DNA from: an uncultured Clostridia bacterium
Lineage (GTDB): Bacteria; Bacillota; Clostridia; Christensenellales; Borkfalkiaceae
Assembly: GCA_947632165.1 (NCBI GenBank)
Contig: CANROI010000021.1
Coordinates: 1-12,918 of the forward strand
Length of the DNA stretch: 12,918 nucleotides
Direction: 5' to 3'
Under the pieces are notes generated by a model. The model did not search any database. It was not told the DNA's origin and saw only the letters and a program-made list of their open reading frames with translations. Positions 4,400-12,768 of this stretch are shown here, in pieces (positions within the stretch are counted from its first letter, which is position 1; the number at the start of each line of letters is the position of its first letter). The translations under genes were made by a program, and so were the position numbers.

Positions 4400-7351
4400 T
4401 TATTTTGTTTCTTCCTGTTCCCCGACGGAAGAAAGTTGCTTGCGGCCCTTGTAATAGCCCATGACCGCGAAGCAGCCCCAGATAGCGACTCCCGCCGCGA
4501 TGACGCAGCTGATGACGATCGTCCAGATCTGCCAATAGGGCATTGCCGTCTTGACCGCGATCCCTTCGCCCACACCGTTCATAGCATTGCTGTTGGCGAC
4601 CGTGTAGAGGATGTTCTTCACATTCCGCTTGATGACATAGAGGTCGACGGGGTTATTTTTGTCCACCCAAGTCTTGGTCGCGACCGAAGAGAGAAGCAAG
4701 TCGCCGCCCGCGTAGGCCATCTGTTCCTTGTCCATATAGCTTCCGGTCGCGAAATCGCAGATGACGGAGCCGCGGAATCCCCACTCCCCGCGGAGCACTT
4801 CGGTGAGGAGACGGTAGTCGCCGCCCGTCCACTTGGTGCCGACGCGGTTGAACGAGGACATCACGCCGTGGGTGCCGCCCTCTTTGACCGCGATCTCGAA
4901 GGGACGCATATAGATCTCCCGCAAGGATTGCTCGGTCATCCATGTACAGAGCCCCGTCACGGAGCGGTGGGTCTCCTGGTCGTTCGCGACGAAGTGTTTG
5001 AGCATGGTGTAGACCCCCTTGCTCGCAGCACCGCGGATCACGGCCGCCGCCATCTTCCCGTTGAGAAGTCCGTCCTCCGAATAGTATTCGAAGTTCCTCC
5101 CCGAGAAGGGCGAGCGGTGAATGTTGACCGCGGGAGCATACCAGCCAGAATAGGGCGCGCCGTCCCCCTGCAGGTTGCCGACGATCCCCTCGTTGCCGAC
5201 CGCTTTCCCCATTTCTTCGGCGAGTTCCCGGTTCCAGGTCGCGCCGATGACGCACTCGCTCGCATAGACGCAGGTGTCATAGACGACCGTGCTGCCCATG
5301 AAGATCGTGAATCCCGCGGGGCCGTCCGCGTCCGTGGTGACGGGCTTGCCGATGTAGTCGATCGCCGCCGTATTGAAGGCTGCCGTATCGCAGAGAAGCG
5401 CCATCGAGGAGATCGTGAGATCCGAGAGAAGTTTCTCCCAACGTTCGTCGTCGTATTTCGCGCCGATGAGTTCGAAGAGTTGCACTTCGCTCTTGAGTTT
5501 TTTCGTGGCATAAGTAAGATCCGCATTCTTGACTTCGGGGCTGTCCGCAGTGAGCGGGCTGCCGCTGTCATAGACGGAGAATGCGTCGAGAAAGGCCTGC
5601 GTGACGACCCGTTCGTCTGCCGTTCTGCGCGCGGGCCATGTGCCGTTCCAATCGCTGCGGGAGAGCAGCGTCGCGAGTTGGTCGTCCGCGTCGTCGTAGC
5701 GGTTCTCGACGGCGTTGCCCGTGACGGCGTCCGTCTCGTAGCGGGCGCCTTCCTCCACGCGATAACCCACCGAGGCGACCGCTTCGTGCGCGTTGCGCGA
5801 GACGCTGAGGAGATATTCGCCCGCCTCGAGTTCGTAGCCCTTGAAGCCGTTCTTGTTGGCGTCGGAGTAGTCGTAGGAGGCAAGATCGCGGGCCAAAAGT
5901 TCGATCGTGACGGACTTCGTCTCACCGGGGCCGATGAGCGGCGTCTTTTCATAGCCGACGAGCGTCTTATGCGCCTTCTCGATCCCGCCCTTTGTATAGG
6001 GTGCGGTGAGATACAGCTCGACGACGTCCTTCCCCGCGACGGAACCCGTGTTCTTAACTTCCACCGTGACGGAGATCTTGTCGTCCGCCCGGAGGACCGA
6101 GTCCGCAGCGGGGGCGGCGCTTTTCACCGTCCATTCGAAATCGGTGTAGCTCAAGCCGTAGCCGAAGGGATACACGACGTGGTCTTTGTACCAATCCTCG
6201 CCGTCCGTGAAGCCGCGCGTCTCATAGTAACGGTAGCCGACGTAGATCCCCTCTTCGTAGTCGATGAAATAGTAGTTCGTGGACTTTCCGTTGAGAGTAT
6301 AGGCGTCCGAGCCCTCCACGCCATTCGTCCCGAAGTTGACAAACGTCGGGTCCTCCGAAAAGTCGCGCGCATAGGTATCCACCGTCCGTCCCGAGGGATT
6401 GACGGCGCCACTCAGGATCTCTCCAAGCGCGAGAATGCCCACGTCGCCGGGGGAGCCGATCCAGAGGGCGGCGTCGATCTTCGAGGCAAAGTCGTAGTCG
6501 ACGGCCGTCTTGTCGCGGTCGTCCGCGCTGTCGAGGAAGCCGAGTTCCATCGGCTCGCTGCTGTTGACGAGCACGACAACCCGGTCGAAGGATTCGCACA
6601 CCATCTGCAACATCTCCTGTTCGTTGCGGTCGAGTTCGAGATAGTGGTCCTCCGCGGAATATGCTCCGTCGACCGCGGCCTTATCGAAAAAGGACTTCTG
6701 CATGGTCGTGGGCAGATCGAATCCCTCGCCGCCGATCCGGGAGAACACGACGAGCGCCAGATCCGAATATTGGGAGAAGGAATCCCGCACGCTGCCGTAA
6801 CTTGAGACGGGCGTCTCGCCCGTGGTAAGGCCCGCAAGGCCCGCGTTTTCGATCGGGGGATTGGAGGGCCGCCCGCTCCCCGAAGAAGCGCTCTCATAAA
6901 AACTTTTGAGCGAGGGGTTGACTTCGTAGCCCGCGGCTTCGAGGGAAGAATAGATGTCCTCCGTTCCGCCGTTGCTTGCGCCGCCCGAACCCGAACCGCC
7001 ATAGACGAGCGCGGCCGAGTTCTTGCCGAACACGCTCACCTTTTTCCTGTCCGCGGCGCTCGTCGCAAGGGGCAGGGCGCCGTTCTCGTTTTTCAGAAGC
7101 ACAAACCCCTCTTCGCAGATCTGCAAATTGACGTCGTTCGCATGCTGTAACGCCGCCTCCTTGGTGTCGTAATCCGCGGAGTAATAGGTGGCGTCGCTGC
7201 CGCCCACCCTGCGCTCGCCGCCGAAAACGGAGTTCATGAACGCATGAAGCATTCCGGAAAAGAGAATGTTCCCAACAATAATGAGCGCAAGCAAAAATGC
7301 CCCGACGGAGACCCAAACGATGAGCCCCTTTTTGCCTTTTTTATGTTCCAT
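4400..7351 (-). CDS. Membrane-anchored GH3 glycosidase, circularly permuted domain order
   Basis: This 983-residue enzyme is predicted to release terminal sugars (beta-glucosidase-like, exact substrate unknown) outside the cell. An N-terminal helix (about 9-34) after MEHKKGKK has no cleavage site. The GH3 C-terminal-type domain comes first (about 70-405; SRIGGEGFD, where E209 is the likely acid/base by analogy with the SGEG motif). A fibronectin-III-like domain follows (about 424-525; VEVKNTGSVAGKDVVELYL), then the GH3 N-terminal-type barrel (about 620-920). The barrel has TDADGPAG, GRNFEYYSEDG, KHF (K785/H786) and nucleophile D866 in GFRGSVICDF. A second helix (about 940-965) ends in YYKGRK, so both ends should be cytoplasmic. 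Permuted GH3 enzymes of this order are known in rumen and gut Clostridia. AGGAGG precedes ATG 7351, and the start lies 14 bases after the lipoprotein stop, so the two are co-transcribed. Confidence 0.93.
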   Translation of the reverse strand: MEHKKGKKGLIVWVSVGAFLLALIIVGNILFSGMLHAFMNSVFGGERRVGGSDATYYSADYDTKEAALQHANDVNLQICEEGFVLLKNENGALPLATSAADRKKVSVFGKNSAALVYGGSGSGGASNGGTEDIYSSLEAAGYEVNPSLKSFYESASSGSGRPSNPPIENAGLAGLTTGETPVSSYGSVRDSFSQYSDLALVVFSRIGGEGFDLPTTMQKSFFDKAAVDGAYSAEDHYLELDRNEQEMLQMVCESFDRVVVLVNSSEPMELGFLDSADDRDKTAVDYDFASKIDAALWIGSPGDVGILALGEILSGAVNPSGRTVDTYARDFSEDPTFVNFGTNGVEGSDAYTLNGKSTNYYFIDYEEGIYVGYRYYETRGFTDGEDWYKDHVVYPFGYGLSYTDFEWTVKSAAPAADSVLRADDKISVTVEVKNTGSVAGKDVVELYLTAPYTKGGIEKAHKTLVGYEKTPLIGPGETKSVTIELLARDLASYDYSDANKNGFKGYELEAGEYLLSVSRNAHEAVASVGYRVEEGARYETDAVTGNAVENRYDDADDQLATLLSRSDWNGTWPARRTADERVVTQAFLDAFSVYDSGSPLTADSPEVKNADLTYATKKLKSEVQLFELIGAKYDDERWEKLLSDLTISSMALLCDTAAFNTAAIDYIGKPVTTDADGPAGFTIFMGSTVVYDTCVYASECVIGATWNRELAEEMGKAVGNEGIVGNLQGDGAPYSGWYAPAVNIHRSPFSGRNFEYYSEDGLLNGKMAAAVIRGAASKGVYTMLKHFVANDQETHRSVTGLCTWMTEQSLREIYMRPFEIAVKEGGTHGVMSSFNRVGTKWTGGDYRLLTEVLRGEWGFRGSVICDFATGSYMDKEQMAYAGGDLLLSSVATKTWVDKNNPVDLYVIKRNVKNILYTVANSNAMNGVGEGIAVKTAMPYWQIWTIVISCVIAAGVAIWGCFAVMGYYKGRKQLSSVGEQEETK

Positions 7352-7365
7352 CCGCAGCCTCCTGT

Positions 7366-8712
7366 TTAATCTTCGCCCATCTTATCGAGATTTTCCCGAT
7401 AACACTTGCCCTCGGCCCAGTCGATATGGGTGTTGGTGTAGATGTAGAGACAGTCCACAATGGGCGCGATCGCCGACATGGTGCCGCCCATCGAATCGCT
7501 GTTGCTGGTGATGAGCTTCACAACGTTGTTCCCCTTGTTCAGATGAAGGGCCGCCGTGACCGTGTGGTTCGTGAAGGCGCGCATCTGGTTGAGGCCCATC
7601 GCCGGCACGCCCGAGAGCATGATGTTGTCGTAGGAGAGCGCCGTCCCGTTGACCTCGACGGTGTATTTGTCGCTCGTGATCACAACGTCCTGCCCGCCCT
7701 CAGCGGTGAGACGGAGGACCAGCGTAGCGTCCGTCACTTCCTCCTCCGCATAGATCTCGAACACGAGTTCGATGCCGTTGCGGTAGAGATAGGTGACGTA
7801 GCAACCGTTGCTCGCGCCCGCCCCGTAGACGTCCCTGTCGATGACGTCCACGCCGCCGACTTCCGCCGACCAGCCGGAGCCCGAGATCTCGTCGAGATAA
7901 GTATACTCCGCTTCGAAGGTGTTGATCTTAAACCACTTCGCATAGAGCGTCGTCGCCTCGTTGAGGAAGGTATTGAAGCTGAAACTCTCTTTGCAGGCGG
8001 CATCGGTGCACCAGCTCATGAACGCATATCCCTGCGGCCAGTCCGGATCCGCCGCATGGGTGGGATCGGCCGGTTTCTTCACGCGGCCGCCCTTGATGAC
8101 GGTCTCGGTATGGTATTCGCCGCCGCCCTCGTAGTTGTAGACGAAGGTGACCTTGACTGTCGAGGAATCCTCTTCGAGTTCTTCCCAGCCCGCATAGAGG
8201 GTGAGGTCGCTGTCGATGGAAGAGGAGAAATCGAACTCCTCGGTGCAGGCGGCGTCCCGGTACCAGCCCGTAAAGAGAAAGCCAGTGCGCTCGGGGGTCT
8301 TGGGCTGCGTCATCGTGCCGGAGGCGGTGACGGTACTCTTTTCCGCGCCCGTGTAGTTGGGGTCAAGCGTGACTGAAAACGCCGTCTGCGTCCACTTTGC
8401 ATAGAAGGTGACGTCGGAAGTGATACCGTATTCGAAATCCGCCTCCCGGCCCTGGGTGCAGGCGCGGTCCTCGAACCATCCTCCGAAGGTGTAGTTCGTG
8501 CGGACGGGCGTTTCCGGCTCGACGGCAACGTCCTCATCCTCGACTTCCTGCACGATGGGTGTGGAGCCCTCGTAGTTGAGGTCGAACGTGACTTTGTGTT
8601 TTCCTCCCGTTACGATGCCGGGGTCTTTGGGGGCGCAGCCGACAAAGACGAGCACGAGCGACAGGAGAATGATAAAGGGTAAGATCCCAAAGTTTCTCGT
8701 TTTCATTTTCAT
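7366..8712 (-). CDS. Lipoprotein with three Listeria-Bacteroides repeats and a CBM-like domain
   Basis: This 448-residue surface lipoprotein probably binds carbohydrate. The signal peptide ends in LVFVGC with lipidation expected at C26. Three repeats of the Flg_new/InlB B type follow (about 40-108, 112-177, 186-261), each with a GGW/TGW/MSW core and ending in YAKW or YAGW. From about 264 the sequence reads FEAEYTYLDE, later GNNVVKLITSNSDS and VDCLYIYTN, which is the pattern of a CBM6/CBM35-like beta-sandwich that begins with an EAE calcium-site segment; the family is a tentative call. I chose ATG 8712 because AGGAG lies 6 bases before it; an in-frame ATG at 8748 lacks a ribosome binding site and would put 12 residues before the signal peptide. 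It is the first gene of a pair with the GH3 enzyme at 4400-7351, which suggests it captures substrate for that enzyme. Confidence 0.85.
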   Translation of the reverse strand: MKMKTRNFGILPFIILLSLVLVFVGCAPKDPGIVTGGKHKVTFDLNYEGSTPIVQEVEDEDVAVEPETPVRTNYTFGGWFEDRACTQGREADFEYGITSDVTFYAKWTQTAFSVTLDPNYTGAEKSTVTASGTMTQPKTPERTGFLFTGWYRDAACTEEFDFSSSIDSDLTLYAGWEELEEDSSTVKVTFVYNYEGGGEYHTETVIKGGRVKKPADPTHAADPDWPQGYAFMSWCTDAACKESFSFNTFLNEATTLYAKWFKINTFEAEYTYLDEISGSGWSAEVGGVDVIDRDVYGAGASNGCYVTYLYRNGIELVFEIYAEEEVTDATLVLRLTAEGGQDVVITSDKYTVEVNGTALSYDNIMLSGVPAMGLNQMRAFTNHTVTAALHLNKGNNVVKLITSNSDSMGGTMSAIAPIVDCLYIYTNTHIDWAEGKCYRENLDKMGED

Positions 8713-8756
8713 GACGATCTCCTGAGATAAAAATTGATTTGTTTGCAAAACCTTAA

Positions 8757-8786
8757 CTGCGGCGTATTTGCAGAAATACGCCGCAG
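8757..8786 (-). terminator. Perfect 13-bp hairpin between the GH3 gene and lipoprotein gene
   Basis: Arms 8757-8769 (CTGCGGCGTATTT) and 8774-8786 are exact reverse complements around a 4-base loop. On the minus strand it is followed by TTAAGGTTTTGC, an interrupted U-rich tract. It therefore could act as a partial terminator after the gene at 8824-12684. I see no convincing promoter between it and the lipoprotein start, so read-through may supply the downstream genes. Confidence 0.65.
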
Positions 8787-8800
8787 CAGGTCGTCCGGTC

Positions 8801-8817
8801 CCGGAGCGGAACTCCGG
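8801..8817 (-). repeat. Small hairpin directly after the GH3 stop codon
   Basis: CCGGAG (8801-8806) pairs with CTCCGG (8812-8817) around a 5-base loop, 7 bases past the stop at 8824-8826 on the minus strand. There is no U-run. Together with the stronger hairpin at 8757-8786 it forms a tandem stem-loop block in the intergenic region. Confidence 0.5.
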
Positions 8818-8823
8818 TCACTG

Positions 8824-11800
8824 TCAGTCGTTCTTCTTTCTGAGCACGAGGACCGCGCCGCCGAGGACGGTGATTGCCGCAACGATCGCGCTGCCCACGC
8901 CGATCACGCCGCCGCAGCCGCCGCTTGCGCCGTCTGCGCCATTCGTGCCGTCTTTGCCCGCAGGGCCCTGCTCGCCGGTCTCGCCCTTCGGGCCCTGTGC
9001 GCCGGTGTCGCCCTTCTCGCCCTGGGGACCGCGCGCGCTCACGCCCGTATCCTTGCCGTTCACGAACCAGTTGCCGTTTTCACCGATGTAAGGAAGATCC
9101 GCTTCGGGAGCGGGATCGCCCGCGATATTGAGGGTGATATCCGTATAGTAATTCGTGATCTGAGTCGTGGTGTTTCTGCCGCTCGAGACCTCTTTGACCG
9201 CCTCGGCACGGATGCGGAGCGTATAGGTGCCGCCGAAGGTCGGGGTTCCGCTGATCTCGCCGGTTTCGGCGTCGAGTTCAAGTCCCTCGGGAAGGACGCC
9301 GTCCTCGACCGAGAAGGTCACGGATTTGAAGCCCTGATCGACGCTGACTGTGTCGGAGCTGACGTAGGCGAGGAATGCCTTGCCCGCCTCGCCGGCGCCG
9401 GGCGTTCCGCCCGCCGCGGTGAGCGTGAATGCGGGATTGACTTTGAGGGTGATCTTCGCCGTCTTCTGGATCCAGGTGTCCGCGCGGAGGAGCACGGTGA
9501 ACTCATAAGTGCCCGCCAGACCCGTCGCGGTGCCGCTGATCGTTCCGTTCGTGAAGGTGAGACCCTCGGGAAGCGTCCCCTCCGTGAGTTCGTAGGAAAG
9601 GGAACTTGCGTGGGATTTTCCGAGGTCGATCGCAACGCTTTCATTCGCCGCAACGCCCTGCGAGACTTCGATCGTCTTGTCCGCAAACGCGTCGAGGTCG
9701 ACGCCGTTTCTGTTTGCCATGATGTTGGCTTCGACATAGAGGGTGCGCGTCGCGCAGACTCTGCCGTAGTAGTACTGGTCCTCCGACTCGATCATCGCAT
9801 CGGCACGGCCGCCGGGGGTCGCGCCCTTATCGGGGACCTTTACGCCGCCCTTGCCGCTGCGGAGCGTCGCATCCCATGTTCCGTCGTAGATGGTCGCCTT
9901 GTTGCCGAGCGGCAGGTCGTTGCCCGCGCGGAGCATCATTGCGGTAGGCCAGCAGTTGGAGTTGTACATATCGGTGACGATCACGCCGTCGAAGCCCCAT
10001 TCGCCGCGGGTGAGGTCGTTGATGAGACGGTAGTTGACGGCCGCCGCGATCTGGCCGATGCGGTTGAAAGAGGTCATGATGGCCGTTGCGCCGCCCTCCT
10101 GGATCGCCATCTGGAAGGGTTTGAAGTAGATCTCACGCATGGCCTGCTCGGTCGCATAGGTGTTGATCCCCTTTCTGTAGATCTCCTGGTCGTTGAGCGC
10201 GAAGTGTTTGATCCAGCAGTTGAGGCCCCTGCTCTGCGCGCCGCGCACGACGGCGGCCGCGATGTAGCCGGCGTGGATGCCGTCCTCAGAGTAATATTCG
10301 AACGTTCTGCCGAGGAAGTGCGAACGATGGGTGTTCATCGCGGGTCCGTACCAACCGGCCGTGATGGTGTCACCGCCGCGGGCCTTGTACATGCCGAGGT
10401 TTGCGGTGATGATGCCGAGTTGTTCGATGAGTTCCACGTTGAAGGTAGCCGCCTGGACGGGAGCCGTGCACCAGCCGAACGTGCCGTTCAGGGAGATGGG
10501 GCCGTCCGTTTCGCCCGTCTGGGGCTTCCCGATGGAGGGAACCGCCGCCGTGCCGTGACTGCCGTATGTGATGATGGCCATGATCTCTTCCCAGCTGAGC
10601 TGGTTCATGAAGTCATCCCACTCCTTGGTGAAGCCGCTGTCCGTATTCTCGTCGTAGAGTTCGATCCCGACCATGTCGCGGAGGAGCGTCTCGTTGAGCC
10701 CGTCCTTCGTCGCCGCGACCTGGGTCCAGTTGTCGGGGATCGAGTCGACGAGCCAGGGCTGTTTGCTGTAACCGCCCTTCTCTTCGTCGTAGTCGTCGGC
10801 CGCGAGATAGGTATCCCTGAGTTTGTTCTGCGTGAGCCAATCCTTGCTCCGCGTGAGCTCTTCGATCGATGCCGCTTCGGGCTGCTTGTAGGTGCCGTCC
10901 TTCATGCTCGCACGGGTCACGAGGGTCATCTTGAGGTTCTCTTCCTCAAAGCCTTCCCCGTCGTAGTCGAGGGAATTGTATTCATCCTGCTGCGAGAACA
11001 TCGCCTCGACTTTATTGCCGGAGTAGTCGTCGTTTTCGAGGATCTTATCCGCCGCGAGCGTGAGCTTGTAGTCGTCGAGTACTTCGTGCGAATCGGCCAT
11101 CGCAAAGAGATGGTAATCGCCGGCGTCGAGCTCGTAGGTCGAATGCTCGTTGTTGTTTGCGTCGTTGTAGTCGAAGGAAGCCATATCCTGGACGTTGATC
11201 TTCACGACGACGTTCTCCGTCTTGCCGGGGGCGAGCAGAGAAGTCTTGCCGAAGCCGACGAGCTGGATGTAGGATTTTTCGATCCCGCCCTCCGTCCAAG
11301 GCGCGTTGTTGTAGATCTGCACGACTTCCTTGCCCGCCACGGAGCCGGTGTTCTTGACCTCGACTTTGACGTAGATGGTCTTTTCATCTCCCGTAAAGGA
11401 GTGCACAAGTTCGGTCTTGCAACCCTCGTCGGAGTAGACGCCCGTAATTTTCTGCGTGAAGGTCGTGTAGCTCAGGCCGTAGCCGTAGGGATAGAGCGCA
11501 TTCTCTTCGTACCACTCGTCGCCCTTGCCCTCTTCCGCCTGTTCGAGTTCGTACCACATGGTCTCATAGAAGCGGTAGCCCATGTAGATGCTCTCTTCGT
11601 ATTGGACTTCGGTATAGCCCGTGCCGGGGGTGTTGCCGTTGGGCGTCCCGCCGAAGTATTCGCCCTCCTTGACCGAAAGATTTTGGTCGGCCTTGTTCGG
11701 GTCGGTGTATTCGAGCGTGAAGGCCTCGCTGCTTCGGTAGACGTTCGGATATGCATTCGTCTCCTCATTGTAGACAGGCGTTCCGTCGTTGTTGATCGCC

Positions 11801-12684
11801 TGAGCGCCCGTGCCGTAGTTGTTCCAGACGGGCGAGGAGGTGAAGTCTCTCTCATAGAAGTCGACAAGACGGCCGGACGGGTTCACTTCGCCATTCAGGA
11901 TCTTGCCAAGGGCCATGATCCCATTCTCGCCGGGCTGTCCGATCCAGATCACGCCGCCGATCTTAGGGTCGTCCTCGAGCTCTTTGAGTTCCATGGGGTT
12001 GGTCGCATTGATGAGCACGACGACTTTGTCGAAATTCGCCTCGATGTGTTTGAGGAGTTCCTGCTCGTTGTTGGTGAGTTCGAGATAGTGCTTGTTCTTG
12101 ATGCCGTTGATGTGTTCGCCCTCATCGGCCTTCTCGCCGATATCGGTCGAAACGTCCGCGTTTTCGCCGCCCTTTCTCGAGAACACGACGAGCGCCGCGT
12201 CGTTATAGAGTTTGTAGGAGTCGGTGACCGCGCGGGTGTACTTCTCCACGGGGAGCTCGCTGATGCCGCCATCGGAGTTGTCGTCCGCATAAAAGTTGAT
12301 GAGGGTGGGATTGACGTAATAGCCCGCATCCGCAAGCGAGGACATCACGGTCGGGACCTGGGACGCGCTCACGCTGCCCGTGCCGGTACCGGCCATGAAG
12401 ATGTTGTCCGACTTGACGCCGAACAGGCTCACCCGCTTGACGTCGGAGCCGAAGGGCAGCATGTCGTCCTCGTTTTTGAGAAGGACGAAGCCCTCGGAGG
12501 CGATGTCAATGTTGAGCGACGACGCCGCTTCCTGCGCCTCTTCGAGACTGCCGTAGTCCGCATAGTACTTGCCGTCGTACTTCAACACGTCTGCCGAAGC
12601 AGGCAGCACGACGCCGGACAATGCAAACGCGGGCACAATGGCGAGCGCCGCAAGTCCGAACAGAACCTTCTTTCCTTGTTTCAT
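8824..12684 (-). CDS. Secreted, surface-anchored permuted GH3 glycosidase with Ig-like and collagen-like regions
   Basis: This 1286-residue extracellular glycosidase (beta-glucosidase-like, substrate unknown) has a signal peptide (1-31, ending PASA). Next is a GH3 C-terminal-type domain (about 50-410; SRKGGENAD, E174 likely acid/base), then a fibronectin-III-like domain (about 435-545). The GH3 barrel (about 690-985) has TDGP, GRTFEYYSEDG, KHF (K826/H827) and nucleophile D905 in GFDGVIVTDM. Two putative-Ig (He_PIG-like) domains follow, with LPEGL...ISGT signatures (about 1008-1083, 1088-1187). Then come a GENGNWFVNGKDTGV linker, twelve Gly-X-Y triplets (1219-1254), GGCGG, a hydrophobic helix (about 1259-1282) and LRKKND. 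The tail should hold the enzyme at the membrane or be a sorting signal; no LPXTG is present. ATG 12684 follows AAGGAGG; an in-frame ATG at 12873 would read through the promoter. It is a paralogue of the GH3 enzyme at 4400-7351 and carries a LytTR-type promoter. Confidence 0.93.
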   Translation of the reverse strand: MKQGKKVLFGLAALAIVPAFALSGVVLPASADVLKYDGKYYADYGSLEEAQEAASSLNIDIASEGFVLLKNEDDMLPFGSDVKRVSLFGVKSDNIFMAGTGTGSVSASQVPTVMSSLADAGYYVNPTLINFYADDNSDGGISELPVEKYTRAVTDSYKLYNDAALVVFSRKGGENADVSTDIGEKADEGEHINGIKNKHYLELTNNEQELLKHIEANFDKVVVLINATNPMELKELEDDPKIGGVIWIGQPGENGIMALGKILNGEVNPSGRLVDFYERDFTSSPVWNNYGTGAQAINNDGTPVYNEETNAYPNVYRSSEAFTLEYTDPNKADQNLSVKEGEYFGGTPNGNTPGTGYTEVQYEESIYMGYRFYETMWYELEQAEEGKGDEWYEENALYPYGYGLSYTTFTQKITGVYSDEGCKTELVHSFTGDEKTIYVKVEVKNTGSVAGKEVVQIYNNAPWTEGGIEKSYIQLVGFGKTSLLAPGKTENVVVKINVQDMASFDYNDANNNEHSTYELDAGDYHLFAMADSHEVLDDYKLTLAADKILENDDYSGNKVEAMFSQQDEYNSLDYDGEGFEEENLKMTLVTRASMKDGTYKQPEAASIEELTRSKDWLTQNKLRDTYLAADDYDEEKGGYSKQPWLVDSIPDNWTQVAATKDGLNETLLRDMVGIELYDENTDSGFTKEWDDFMNQLSWEEIMAIITYGSHGTAAVPSIGKPQTGETDGPISLNGTFGWCTAPVQAATFNVELIEQLGIITANLGMYKARGGDTITAGWYGPAMNTHRSHFLGRTFEYYSEDGIHAGYIAAAVVRGAQSRGLNCWIKHFALNDQEIYRKGINTYATEQAMREIYFKPFQMAIQEGGATAIMTSFNRIGQIAAAVNYRLINDLTRGEWGFDGVIVTDMYNSNCWPTAMMLRAGNDLPLGNKATIYDGTWDATLRSGKGGVKVPDKGATPGGRADAMIESEDQYYYGRVCATRTLYVEANIMANRNGVDLDAFADKTIEVSQGVAANESVAIDLGKSHASSLSYELTEGTLPEGLTFTNGTISGTATGLAGTYEFTVLLRADTWIQKTAKITLKVNPAFTLTAAGGTPGAGEAGKAFLAYVSSDTVSVDQGFKSVTFSVEDGVLPEGLELDAETGEISGTPTFGGTYTLRIRAEAVKEVSSGRNTTTQITNYYTDITLNIAGDPAPEADLPYIGENGNWFVNGKDTGVSARGPQGEKGDTGAQGPKGETGEQGPAGKDGTNGADGASGGCGGVIGVGSAIVAAITVLGGAVLVLRKKND

Positions 12685-12730
12685 AAAAGATCCTCCTTGT
12701 CTTTTTCCGGGGTATCCCCAAACGGCAATA

Positions 12731-12759
12731 AGGATAGCGCGCCTTCTCCCGGGATTCAA
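12731..12759 (-). promoter_or_regulatory. Promoter of the large GH3 gene
   Basis: The minus strand has -35 TTGAAT (plus 12754-12759), a 17-bp spacer and -10 TATCCT (plus 12731-12736), which gives a leader of about 40 bases to ATG 12684. The leader contains a short GGGG-ATA-CCCC stem ahead of the ribosome binding site. A CAGGTTACG box lies upstream with 9 bp between GTTACG and the -35, exactly as at the regulator promoter. Confidence 0.65.
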
Positions 12760-12768
12760 GCGGATTGT

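Noticed and set aside
6796..6801. CGTAAC (GTTACG on the minus strand) inside the GH3 gene at 4400-7351
   Set aside because: It lies in coding sequence, has no partner 21 bp away, and has no -35/-10 at the offsets seen in the two promoters.
4187..6805. Very long plus-strand open frame (872 codons) opposite the GH3 gene
   Set aside because: It is antisense to a clearly recognisable GH3 enzyme. Its composition is dominated by Arg, Val, Asp and His, as expected from reading GC-rich codons backwards, and it has no domain pattern or ribosome binding site.
7426..8376. Plus-strand open frame opposite the lipoprotein
   Set aside because: It is an antisense shadow of a gene with a clear lipobox, repeats and ribosome binding site.
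8713..8756. Possible promoter just upstream of the lipoprotein
   Set aside because: The region is AT-rich, but no -35/-10 pair with 16-18 bp spacing fits acceptably, and no GTTACG repeat is present.
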